Origin: Caldilineaceae bacterium
Lineage (GTDB): Bacteria; Chloroflexota; Anaerolineae; Caldilineales; Caldilineaceae
Assembly: GCA_026645575.1 (NCBI GenBank)
Contig: JAPKMW010000047.1
Coordinates: 1-64,000 of the forward strand
DNA length: 64,000 bases
Direction: 5' to 3'
Positions 7,914 to 15,222 of this stretch are shown here, one piece after another. Positions within the stretch are counted from its first letter, which is position 1; the number at the start of each line of letters is the position of its first letter. The notes below the pieces were generated by a model. That model was not told where the DNA came from, ran no database searches, and worked only from the letters and a program-made list of their open reading frames with translations. The translations under genes were made by a program, and so were the position numbers.

Positions 7914-9656
7914 TTACTGACGTTTCCGTACTAGAATAGTAATACTAACCCCTACCTGAATGCCAAAAACATTATGCGTTGTGCCGGACAATTTCGGGTT
8001 TTTGCGCACATTGCCCCCTAGATCCAACACATAAATCTGGTCAAAGTCCTGGGCCAACGCTTTGCGCATCCCATCAAAGGCGATGTCGTTGATAAAGCTG
8101 TTGTTGGTGACAAAGGCGACAATGCCCTCGTCGCCCAGGCGGTCGGACGCCCAGCGGAAGGCTTTGACGTAGGGATCGGAGAGCGCATTTTTGTTGGTGG
8201 CGGCGGATGTTTTGGCATAGGTTTCGCTCACTCGCCGGTCAAGCGTAGGGTATTTGCGGTTTTTGTTGTTGTCATTTTCGTTGAGCTGCCAGGCGTTGTA
8301 GGGCGGGTTGCCGATAACGACAAAGATGGGCGCAGCCTGTTGACGCTGTACCCGTTCGCTGTTCTCGGCGCTAAAGAAGTCAAAACCACGCTGCTGCTCC
8401 TCAGCCAGTTCAAAGGTATCGACCAGACAGAGACCGTCAAAGGGGGCATAGTGACCGGTCAACTCGTAGTAGGCATGTTCAATGTTCATGGCGGCGATGT
8501 AGTAGGGCAGCAACATCACCTCGTTGCAATGCAGTTCGCTGCGATATTTCTCTTCCAGCCGGGTGCGTTTGATGCTGTGCATAATGCGCAACATAAAGTT
8601 GCCCGTCCCCACAAAGGGGTCGAGGATATGCACCCCCCGATCCGAGAGTGAGCGGCCAAAGTCCCGTTGCAGGATCTCCTCCACTGAGCGCACCATAAAC
8701 TCGACAATGGGTTGGGGCGTGTAGACAATGCCGTGCGTGTCGGCCACCTTGACCGAGAAACCCTGGAAAAAGTTCTCATAGACGGTGTTGAGAAAGGCTT
8801 GTTTCTGGCCGAAGTCATCAATGGTGGCGGCGGTGCGCTCGATCGCCAGGTAGAAACGATCCAGCGGCTTGAGAAATTCGCTGCGGCTAAACTGGCGCGC
8901 CGTCAACGCCTGCACTACTTTCTCGATTTCATGGGCGATCACATTGCGTTCAACAAAATCGGGGTTGTTAAAGACGGTGCGAAAGATGCGCTCGGTGAGG
9001 ATATGTTGCACCAACATCTCTTCCACCGCCTGGGGCGCAAGGTTGGGGTTGATCGCCTTGCGACAGAGTTCGGTAAAGGCGCCAAAGGCGGCAATAAAGC
9101 GACGGTTCTCACGCCGCTCCCGTTCAATGATGTCGAGCAGCCCACGGGCAATCTCGGTCACGCGGCCTTTGAACTCTACCACCGCCTCTCCCCACTGTTC
9201 ATAAGCCGGCGGCTGGTATTCAAAGAAGGCCCGCAGCGCTTCCACCAACGCCGCCGGTTCACGAATGTCGCTGCGCAGCACCTCGCGGCCATTCTGCCAG
9301 AGAATGATCTGCTCCGGCGCCTGAAAGAGAATGTTGTCGCGCGGGTAGCCGATTTGGAGCTTTTTCTGCACCTCTTTGGGCAGATCGTCGGCGCTGTCTT
9401 TGGCCTCCCAATAGCCATGCACCAGGTTAAAGGCATCGACCAACGCACCATCCACCCGCAGTGTACGCCCATCCCGTTTGAGCGGATATTGCTCGGCCAG
9501 CGTCCACTGAAACTGGTTGGCGCAGGCGCGCAACAACCCGGCAAAGGCCGGCGAGACGGCGCCTTCCCCAAACATCCGCAATTGGGCTAAGTTGTTGATC
9601 TCGGCGTAGTAGGTGGTGATGGCCTTGTGGTTGCTCTTCAATTTTAAGCTGGGCAT
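7914..9656 (-). CDS. Type ISP restriction-modification enzyme, N-terminal half (nuclease + methyltransferase)
   Basis: 580 residues. The N-terminus looks like a PD-(D/E)XK nuclease, with VDGALVDAF and HGYWEAKDS (Glu84-Ala-Lys86). The second half is an N6-adenine methyltransferase: TPQPIVEFMVRS (motif X), LDPFVGTGNFMLR (motif I, ~345) and VVIGNPPYNAW (motif IV, ~449). No helicase region is visible, as in the shorter members of the family. The protein stops after GVSITILVRKRQ, where full-length relatives continue directly into the IHYARLDEFWRKEEKY segment now found at 7243. 580 plus 447 residues add up to about the normal single-chain length of roughly 1,000-1,100. This is the first gene of the four-gene cluster. 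Confidence 0.8.
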   Translation of the reverse strand: MPSLKLKSNHKAITTYYAEINNLAQLRMFGEGAVSPAFAGLLRACANQFQWTLAEQYPLKRDGRTLRVDGALVDAFNLVHGYWEAKDSADDLPKEVQKKLQIGYPRDNILFQAPEQIILWQNGREVLRSDIREPAALVEALRAFFEYQPPAYEQWGEAVVEFKGRVTEIARGLLDIIERERRENRRFIAAFGAFTELCRKAINPNLAPQAVEEMLVQHILTERIFRTVFNNPDFVERNVIAHEIEKVVQALTARQFSRSEFLKPLDRFYLAIERTAATIDDFGQKQAFLNTVYENFFQGFSVKVADTHGIVYTPQPIVEFMVRSVEEILQRDFGRSLSDRGVHILDPFVGTGNFMLRIMHSIKRTRLEEKYRSELHCNEVMLLPYYIAAMNIEHAYYELTGHYAPFDGLCLVDTFELAEEQQRGFDFFSAENSERVQRQQAAPIFVVIGNPPYNAWQLNENDNNKNRKYPTLDRRVSETYAKTSAATNKNALSDPYVKAFRWASDRLGDEGIVAFVTNNSFINDIAFDGMRKALAQDFDQIYVLDLGGNVRKNPKLSGTTHNVFGIQVGVSITILVRKRQ

Positions 9657-9801
9657 GAGGGCGACAGACCTTCTTTACAGGCAAATTACAACAAATGACA
9701 ACGTTCCCATTGTAAGGGAGCGGCGTTGGCCTGTCAAGTGGGTGAAGACAGGGTGAGGGGGTGACAGGGTGACACGAGATCGTCTCCACCTTGTCATCTT
9801 G
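9657..9801. other. Gap with an imperfect GACAGGGTGA/GTCATCCTGTC inverted repeat
   Basis: 145 bases between the ISP gene start and the kinase gene stop. GACAGGGTGA-type words near 9748-9773 face GTCATCTTGTCATCCTGTC near 9794-9812, giving a C-rich/G-rich imperfect hairpin without a T run. It may serve as a processing or termination signal for the ISP promoter region. No gene is seen. Confidence 0.4.
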
Positions 9802-11544
9802 TCATCCTGTCCGCCAGCCGTAGATCAGCCCACTGCCGATGGTGTGGAAGCCGGCGCGCTCATAAACCCGCCCCGCCTCCGGGCTGCCGGCGGTGAGAAA
9901 GACAAGGTCGAGGCCCTGGGCAAAAGCCGCCTGAACTGCCGCCGCCGTCACTAATGCGCCGATGCCTTGGCGGCGGAAGGGGCGCAGGGTGGCGATGCCG
10001 GCGATCTCAGTCACGCCTTCATGGGGTGGTTGTAGACAGGCGGCGCTGACCATGCGCCCATCAACCGTCGCGGCAAAGAGGCGAGTGGTCTGAAAACGGC
10101 TGCGAAATTGTTCCGCTTCGGTTTCGGTCACGGCGGTGGCATCGTCATCGCCAAAGCTGCGCCGTTGCACGGTCAGGAATTCCTGTAGGGCAGTCAGTGG
10201 CGCCGCAGCCGTGAGTTCCGTCACGGTGACATCGGGGATGGGTGCGACTGATTGATAGCTCGCCGGGGTACAGAGCATGAGCAGGGCGCGCATCTCTTCG
10301 TGAAAGCCGTGGGCTTGCAACAGCGGGGCTAGATAAGGTGTGTACTCTTCAATAAATTCAAAGCGGGGCGTCCGTCCGCGCGCCCCGAAGATCGACGGTA
10401 GGGCAGACAACGTTTCTTCAACAGCGCCGATGATCGACGTATCAGGAATGGCATAGTTAGACCACGGCGAAGGATCATCCGGGTTGATGAAACAGGTAAA
10501 GGGCGGCACGGCGAGGGCCTCATAATTCTGGTGAGCGCTGGCGCGCAGTTGTGCCTGAATACGCTCGAAGATCGACACCGGTTCTTTGGCGATCAACGCT
10601 TCCACCTGAGACAAGGTCGGCGCACCCAACGCGCCCTGCGCCGATGTCACCACCAGCGCCGCCACGGCGTTGGCAAAGCGGGCGGCCTCTGTGGGTGTTT
10701 TGCCTTGGTGGATGGCATAGAGAAAACCGGCATTAAACGAGTCCCCCGCGCCCACGGTCATGCGGGCATTGACGGCAAAGCCCGGCACATGAACCGTACC
10801 GGCCCCCTTGGCCTGCACCAAAGCGCCTTCCGCCCCCCGCTTGATCACCACGCAACCGGCGCCATGGGTTAAAATCTGGGCCATGCCCCCAGTAGAGCCG
10901 CCGGCCGTCTCATCCACATCACAACAGACGCTTAATTCATGTTCGTTACAGATGAAGTAGTCCACGTAACGCAGGAGATCGGCAATCTCCCCCAGCTTTA
11001 CCGGCTGCCCAATGGCCGGGCCGATGTCGAGGGCGGTGATGATGCCCTGTTTTCTGGCTTGCACCAGCAGGTCTAAAAAGCCATAGGGTCGCCACTGATC
11101 TAGGAGGGTAAAGGCGGAAACCAGCAACACCTTGGTGCGCGCCAGCAACGCGTCTGGTAAATCACCCGGCGCGTAGTGGTGCGAAGAGCCGGCATGGTGG
11201 AAGGCCAGCCGGTTGCGCGTCTGGTCGCTGACAACAGTGGTGGTCGAGGTGGCGGCGGTGGGGTGGCACAGGAGACCATTGGTCTCCACACCGGCGGCTT
11301 GTAGCCAGCTTTGTAACAGAGCGCCCGACGGATCGTTGCCGATGGCGCTGCCGATAGCAACCGGCGCGCCCAACCGGGCCAGGGCATAGGCTGCAATGCC
11401 GGCATTCCCGCCCAGCAACAGTTGGAGCGGTTCCTGGCAGAAGACCAGACTATCGGTGGTAAATTCGTCGCCGCGCACGGTGGGCATCTGGGCGATGCCG
11501 CCGTTAAAGAGATCCAACGTCGTGGTGCCGATCACAAGAAACAT
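9802..11544 (-). CDS. PfkB-family sugar/nucleoside kinase fused to a GNAT acetyltransferase
   Basis: A 580-residue fusion. Residues 1-~320 are a ribokinase/PfkB kinase: LGGNAGIAAYALARLGAPV and AIGNDPSG at the N-side, and the second PfkB signature MTVGAGDSFNAGFLYAI at ~260, with the catalytic Asp in GAGDS. Residues ~420-580 are a GNAT domain: GIATLRPFRRQGIGALVTAAA is the acetyl-CoA-binding R/Q-x-x-G-x-G/A motif, and VYERAGFHTIGSG closes the fold. The two halves probably phosphorylate and acetylate related sugar or nucleoside substrates, but neither substrate can be named. No strong ribosome-binding site precedes the ATG. It stands alone, divergent from the nusA promoter. Confidence 0.8.
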   Translation of the reverse strand: MFLVIGTTTLDLFNGGIAQMPTVRGDEFTTDSLVFCQEPLQLLLGGNAGIAAYALARLGAPVAIGSAIGNDPSGALLQSWLQAAGVETNGLLCHPTAATSTTTVVSDQTRNRLAFHHAGSSHHYAPGDLPDALLARTKVLLVSAFTLLDQWRPYGFLDLLVQARKQGIITALDIGPAIGQPVKLGEIADLLRYVDYFICNEHELSVCCDVDETAGGSTGGMAQILTHGAGCVVIKRGAEGALVQAKGAGTVHVPGFAVNARMTVGAGDSFNAGFLYAIHQGKTPTEAARFANAVAALVVTSAQGALGAPTLSQVEALIAKEPVSIFERIQAQLRASAHQNYEALAVPPFTCFINPDDPSPWSNYAIPDTSIIGAVEETLSALPSIFGARGRTPRFEFIEEYTPYLAPLLQAHGFHEEMRALLMLCTPASYQSVAPIPDVTVTELTAAAPLTALQEFLTVQRRSFGDDDATAVTETEAEQFRSRFQTTRLFAATVDGRMVSAACLQPPHEGVTEIAGIATLRPFRRQGIGALVTAAAVQAAFAQGLDLVFLTAGSPEAGRVYERAGFHTIGSGLIYGWRTG

Positions 11545-11839
11545 AGGATTACTGTGCCTGAAATTCTTTCGAGATCTTTTGGGGCGCAGTTGCGCCGTTT
11601 CCCAATTGTAGGCAAAATCTTATCACAGGTGATAAGGCTTGGCAATCGGTTTGCCCCGGCTTTGGCAAAGCGTGACCGTAACGGCTAAGGCTATTCCAAG
11701 CCATAAAATAGCCATCCCGTAAATAGCCATCCCGTAGAGTACGCCCCTACGGGATAATCAATTTTGCGGATTAGCATTATCCGCATTCCCGAAATCCGCG
11801 TCTGTACCCTATTCAACCCAAATGCTGATCATTCAAAAC

Positions 11840-11868
11840 TTGCAATCGTGAACAACGTGTGATATGAT
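11840..11868 (+). promoter_or_regulatory. Sigma70-type promoter of the nusA operon
   Basis: TTGCAA at 11840-11845 and TATGAT at 11863-11868, exactly 17 bases apart. Transcription would begin near 11875 and give a leader of about 290 nt before nusA. The 300 bases before this promoter (11545-11839) contain only short repeats of ATAGCCATCCCGTA and a CGAAATCCGCGTCTGT word that recurs near 55060. Confidence 0.75.
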
Positions 11869-11989
11869 CACTTACCGTTAGATGCGTTTCTTTTTGTGTT
11901 CGTAAGTCGTCATGAATTTTAGTGGCGACAAGTCGGTGGGGACACAAAGGGGAAACAGGGGTGTCAGTAGCAGAGTAGTTCGTCGAGCG

Positions 11990-12014
11990 AAGTGGGGAAC
12001 CCCCACTTTTCTTG
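11990..12014 (+). promoter_or_regulatory. Terminator-like hairpin in the nusA leader (possible attenuator)
   Basis: Perfect 8-bp stem AAGTGGGG (11990-11997) / CCCCACTT (12001-12008) with a three-base loop AAC, followed by TTCTTGTT. It has the shape of a weak intrinsic terminator and lies ~115 nt after the predicted transcription start, ahead of the long structured element and of nusA. NusA controls its own operon in other bacteria, so an attenuation role is plausible but unproved. Confidence 0.5.
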
Positions 12015-12043
12015 TTGTAGGGGATAAAACAACGTTAGTTGTG

Positions 12044-12144
12044 GGCGGTATGTCAAATCCTATGCGCACCGGCATAACACCCATCTGCTCGGGCAAGATG
12101 GGGATGGACGCAAGAAGGTGCGCAGGTAATTGTGCTATACCGCC
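12044..12144 (+). ncRNA. Structured 5' leader RNA upstream of nusA
   Basis: Three nested perfect stems. The outer is GGCGGTAT 12044-12051 with ATACCGCC 12137-12144. The middle is TGCGCACC 12063-12070 with GGTGCGCA 12117-12124. The inner is CCCATCT 12080-12086 with AGATGGG 12096-12102, closing a nine-base loop. A separate small hairpin, ACAAC-GTTA-GTTGT, precedes it (12029-12042). The element ends 24 bases before the nusA ATG. I do not recognise the family. rimP, which usually precedes nusA, is absent; no convincing protein is encoded here. A leader riboregulator or a protein-binding site are possible roles. Confidence 0.6.
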
Positions 12145-12168
12145 GAGTTGTGAAGGGTAGTCATCGCC

Positions 12169-14040
12169 ATGTCAAAAGCTTTGATCGCTGGCATTAATCA
12201 GGTTGCCACCGATAAGGGGCTGGACCGTGAAGTAATCTTTACGGCCATTGAGGCAGCACTGGTATCTGCCTATAAGCGCAATTATGGCTCCGTTGCCAAT
12301 GTTTCATCGGAAGTCGACCGCATCACCGGCGATATGCGCATCTTTGCCGAGCGTGAGGTGGTGGAAGAACTCTTCAACCCGCGCACGGAAATTGTGGAGG
12401 CCGAGGCGCGCAAGCTTCAGCCGTCAGCCCAGTTGGGGGATGTGATTCGCGTGCAGACCAATCCTGATGACTTTGGCCGTATTGCCGCACAGACCGCCAA
12501 ACAGGTGATCTTGCAGCGGATTCGCGAGGCGGAGCGGGATAACGTCTACGAGAATTTTGCCCATCAAGTCGGCGAGATCGTGCGCGCCCAAGTGCGCAGC
12601 ATCGACGCCCAATCCGGTGCGGTGACGGTTTTGCTCGACGACAAGCACGAAGTGCTGATGATGCGCGATGAGTTGATCGCTTCGGAAAAATTACGCCGCA
12701 GTGATTTTATCAAGGTCTATGTGGTTGATGTCCACAAAAGCACCCGTGGCCCGGTCATCAAGCTCAGTCGCACCCATCGCAATCTCTTGCGTCGGCTGAT
12801 GGAACAGGAGATTCCCGAAGTACGCGACGGCATTGTCGAAATCAAGTCGATTGCGCGCGAACCCGGCGCCCGCAGCAAAGCTTCGGTGGTGGCGACCGTT
12901 CCCGGCGTCGATCCGGTGGGCAGTTGCGTCGGGATGCGGGGTCTGCGCATTCAAAATATTGTCAACGAACTTTCTAACGAAAAGATTGATGTTGTTGAGT
13001 GGAGCGCTGACCCGGCGACCTATATTTCCAATGCCCTCAGCCCAGCGAAGGTCAACAATGTCATTTTGGACGAAAAGTCCTCGTTGAAGACCGCCGTGGT
13101 GGTTGTACCCGATCGCCAGTTGAGCCTCGCCATTGGCAAGGAAGGGCAGAACGCACGTCTGGCGGCGAAACTGACCGGCTGGCGCATTGATATTAAGAGC
13201 GAAACTGAAGCCAAAGCCGAAGGGTTGGATCAGCTTGTCTTTGAACGGGCCAAAGCCGAGGTCAACCGCAAATCCGATGACCTACTCAGTGTGGCCGAAC
13301 GCATTCTGCTCAGTGAACAGCAATCCAGTTCCAACGACCGGCTGTGGGAAGTCGCCCAGTCGTTGCGCAACACCGCCGGTGACGATGACGAGGTGCAAGA
13401 CGCCTTTGGCCACACGGGGTTGGACGATGTCTTCCCGTCGTTTGACGATGAGCGTGAGAGCCGCACCATGCCGGCCCTGCCTGATCTCAGTTCGTTGACC
13501 GAAGCGCCCATGCCACGGGTGACAGAAGATGCCTGGTCAGCGGCGTTGGCAGCGGCCAAGGACGAATTGTCGATGACGCCGGAAGTCTCTTTCGACGAAG
13601 AGGAAGCGGCAGCGCCGGTCGAAGCAGTACGTCCGTCGCGCAAACCGGTGGAGGAGCCGCGGGCAGTGCAGCCCACGATGGAAGAAGTGGAAGAAGAGCC
13701 GACTGCCGCCCCCATCACCCGTCCGGATGAACTGCCCCAGGTGATCACGGCGGACATGTTGCGGGCGCGCATGGCGCAGCGGCGACGGGAAAGCCCCTTC
13801 ACTGAGGCCGAATTTGAAATTCCCGAAGAACTCCTCGCCGGCATTGATGAAGAGGCGCCAGTCGATGAGGAAGATGATATTTGGACCGAGGCCACGGACC
13901 ACAAGGCCAAGGGCAACAAAGGCAAGAAAGCTAAAGTGGTCAAGAAGGGCCAACCTGAAAAGTTTGATAAAAAGGCGCCCAAGAAGAAAAAGCGACGTAC
14001 TAATTTGGGTGACGACGACGATTTCGGCGGCTATTTCTAG
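12169..14040 (+). CDS. nusA: Transcription termination/antitermination factor NusA
   Basis: 623 residues. An RNA-polymerase-binding N-terminal domain (1-~125) is followed by an S1 domain (~135-200) and a first KH domain with [20 protein letters not shown] (~248). The second KH domain has [19 protein letters not shown] (~320). It binds RNA polymerase and nascent RNA to modulate pausing, termination and antitermination. It is longer than the ~350-500 residues of most NusA proteins because residues ~400-623 form a low-complexity acidic tail that ends in a lysine-rich segment ([14 protein letters not shown]...PKKKKRR). GAAGGG precedes the ATG by about ten bases. It is the first gene of the operon, with a long structured leader. 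Confidence 0.95.
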   Translation: MSKALIAGINQVATDKGLDREVIFTAIEAALVSAYKRNYGSVANVSSEVDRITGDMRIFAEREVVEELFNPRTEIVEAEARKLQPSAQLGDVIRVQTNPDDFGRIAAQTAKQVILQRIREAERDNVYENFAHQVGEIVRAQVRSIDAQSGAVTVLLDDKHEVLMMRDELIASEKLRRSDFIKVYVVDVHKSTRGPVIKLSRTHRNLLRRLMEQEIPEVRDGIVEIKSIAREPGARSKASVVATVPGVDPVGSCVGMRGLRIQNIVNELSNEKIDVVEWSADPATYISNALSPAKVNNVILDEKSSLKTAVVVVPDRQLSLAIGKEGQNARLAAKLTGWRIDIKSETEAKAEGLDQLVFERAKAEVNRKSDDLLSVAERILLSEQQSSSNDRLWEVAQSLRNTAGDDDEVQDAFGHTGLDDVFPSFDDERESRTMPALPDLSSLTEAPMPRVTEDAWSAALAAAKDELSMTPEVSFDEEEAAAPVEAVRPSRKPVEEPRAVQPTMEEVEEEPTAAPITRPDELPQVITADMLRARMAQRRRESPFTEAEFEIPEELLAGIDEEAPVDEEDDIWTEATDHKAKGNKGKKAKVVKKGQPEKFDKKAPKKKKRRTNLGDDDDFGGYF

Positions 14041-14062
14041 TTGTAGTATGAAACGGCGGAAG

Positions 14063-14129
14063 CCAGTAACACAGTAAGACAGTCGGTCAGTGTGACAGTA
14101 ACTGACCATCTGTCTTACTGTGTTACTGG
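14063..14129. repeat. Long hairpin between nusA and ylxR (20-bp perfect stem)
   Basis: 14063-14082 is perfectly complementary to 14110-14129. Inside it, after a two-base mismatch, GGTCAGT (14085-14091) pairs with ACTGACC (14101-14107). No T run follows, so it is not a classical terminator. It is one of a series of long intergenic hairpins in this window and may shield or process the nusA-ylxR mRNA. Confidence 0.85.
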
Positions 14130-14153
14130 TTTACTGGTTTGTGATCAGAAAAG

Positions 14154-14471
14154 ATGGACAAAAAGCAGCAGAGTCCGCGCGTTAAGCACGTTCCACAACG
14201 AACATGTATTGCCTGTCGTGAAATCGCAGGCAAACGGGGCTTGATTCGGGTGGTTCGCACCGAGCAAGGGGTCATACTTGACCCCACCGGCAAAAAAGCC
14301 GGGCGTGGCGCTTACATCCACCCGACGCGTCGTTGTATGACAATGGTGTTACAGAGCAATCGCCTCAATCAGGCGTTGCGCACAAATGTTACGGCGGAAG
14401 ACCGTAAGCAGTTAGAAGCGTTTCTGGCAACTTTGCCGGAAGTAGAGGACAGTGGTGGTTCTAGTGAGTAA
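14154..14471 (+). CDS. ylxR: YlxR/RnpM family nucleic-acid-binding protein
   Basis: A 105-residue protein with both hallmarks of the DUF448/YlxR family: PQRTCIACREIAGKRGLIR at residues ~15-33 and KKAGRGAYIHPTRRCM at ~50-65. In B. subtilis the homologue binds RNase P RNA and modulates processing. Its place between nusA and infB is the standard one. ylxQ (an L7Ae-like protein), often found next, is missing. It is followed by ~750 bases without a convincing gene. Confidence 0.9.
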   Translation: MDKKQQSPRVKHVPQRTCIACREIAGKRGLIRVVRTEQGVILDPTGKKAGRGAYIHPTRRCMTMVLQSNRLNQALRTNVTAEDRKQLEAFLATLPEVEDSGGSSE

Positions 14472-15083
14472 CAGAAAAAGAACCGGCACTACTAATGAAA
14501 GTGCAGAAATCTGGAATAGGAACAAATGATGGTGCGGCTAACATTGGCGGCGGATAGTAGCTATGGCGACATGTAAAACCTGCTCCTTATGGGGTGCGGT
14601 GGACAGTGGCGAATGGTTGAGTGGCAGCGACCGACAACCAACCACCCTGAACATCACCAACAGGAGTATCGTTAGCTTGGCCGGTTGTGCTGAAATGCAG
14701 AAACAAGAAGACGTGAAGAAGCAAGGCGCGGAGGTCACCATGAACAGGTGACACTGGGAAAATGTCACCATGAACAGGTGACATTGGGAAACCAACTCTC
14801 TGCCCCTTTTTTCCTCGCTTTTTCTTCGCTCTGGTTGCCCGATAATTTGGGCTTGATTCTGCGTCATCAGGATCGGCGCCATGACTTTGGGTCATTCAGC
14901 CAACTCTCTACTGTAAGCGCGTCGCAGCAATTGTGACGACCCCCTGTTTTTGATAAGACAGGCGTCTTGACAAATGTGTGCGGCGATTACACACAACCGG
15001 CTGGGCTACGACAAACACCATAGCGCTTCCTCCGGTACACATTGGAATTTTGGCCGATATCGTTGCCGAACTGCGCGCAAAGG
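14472..15083 (+). other. Long ylxR-infB spacer with direct repeats, no clear gene
   Basis: About 610 bases. The only orderly features are two 30-bp direct repeats at 14734-14763 and 14764-14790, each containing the palindrome GTCACC-ATGAACA-GGTGAC, and a small AAGAC/GTCTT hairpin near 14959. A 62-codon frame at 14563-14751 begins MATCKTCSLWGAVDSGEW. It has no match I know and overlaps the repeats; I do not call it a gene. Confidence 0.55.
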
Positions 15084-15190
15084 GTAGTACGGCGCATTTG
15101 TGCCGTACTACTGAACTCGTGAGCGCAGTCGGCAAGGCGGTATGCCAAAGGTTGACATGGTAAAAGTTAACCTAATTGGCGCCATACCGC
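15084..15190 (+). promoter_or_regulatory. Structured leader of infB
   Basis: A perfect 10-bp hairpin, GTAGTACGGC 15084-15093 / GCCGTACTAC 15102-15111, is followed by a long-range pairing of GCGGTATG 15137-15144 with CATACCGC 15183-15190. The second pairing reuses the GGCGGTAT/ATACCGCC words of the outer stem in the nusA leader. It ends 32 bases before the infB ATG, so it could affect ribosome access. A shared regulatory motif of the two leaders is inferred. Confidence 0.5.
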
Positions 15191-15222
15191 TGTTGGCTGT
15201 CGTAGAGAAGGGAATCAAAAGA

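Noticed and set aside
12063..12124. Resemblance of the nusA leader to the c-di-GMP-I (GEMM) riboswitch (CACCGGCATAAC and GGACGCAAGAA words)
   Set aside because: The surrounding helices do not follow the GEMM layout and no GNRA tetraloop-receptor arrangement is visible; kept as an unclassified RNA.
11912..12160. 82-codon frame before nusA
   Set aside because: It lies wholly in the structured leader and has no resemblance to RimP, the expected protein there.
14563..14751. 62-codon frame MATCKTCSLW... after ylxR
   Set aside because: No family recognised and it overlaps direct repeats.
15142..15222. Earlier infB start (MPKVDMVKV...)
   Set aside because: It would translate the leader hairpin region; ATG 15223 has a better ribosome-binding site and family-like start.
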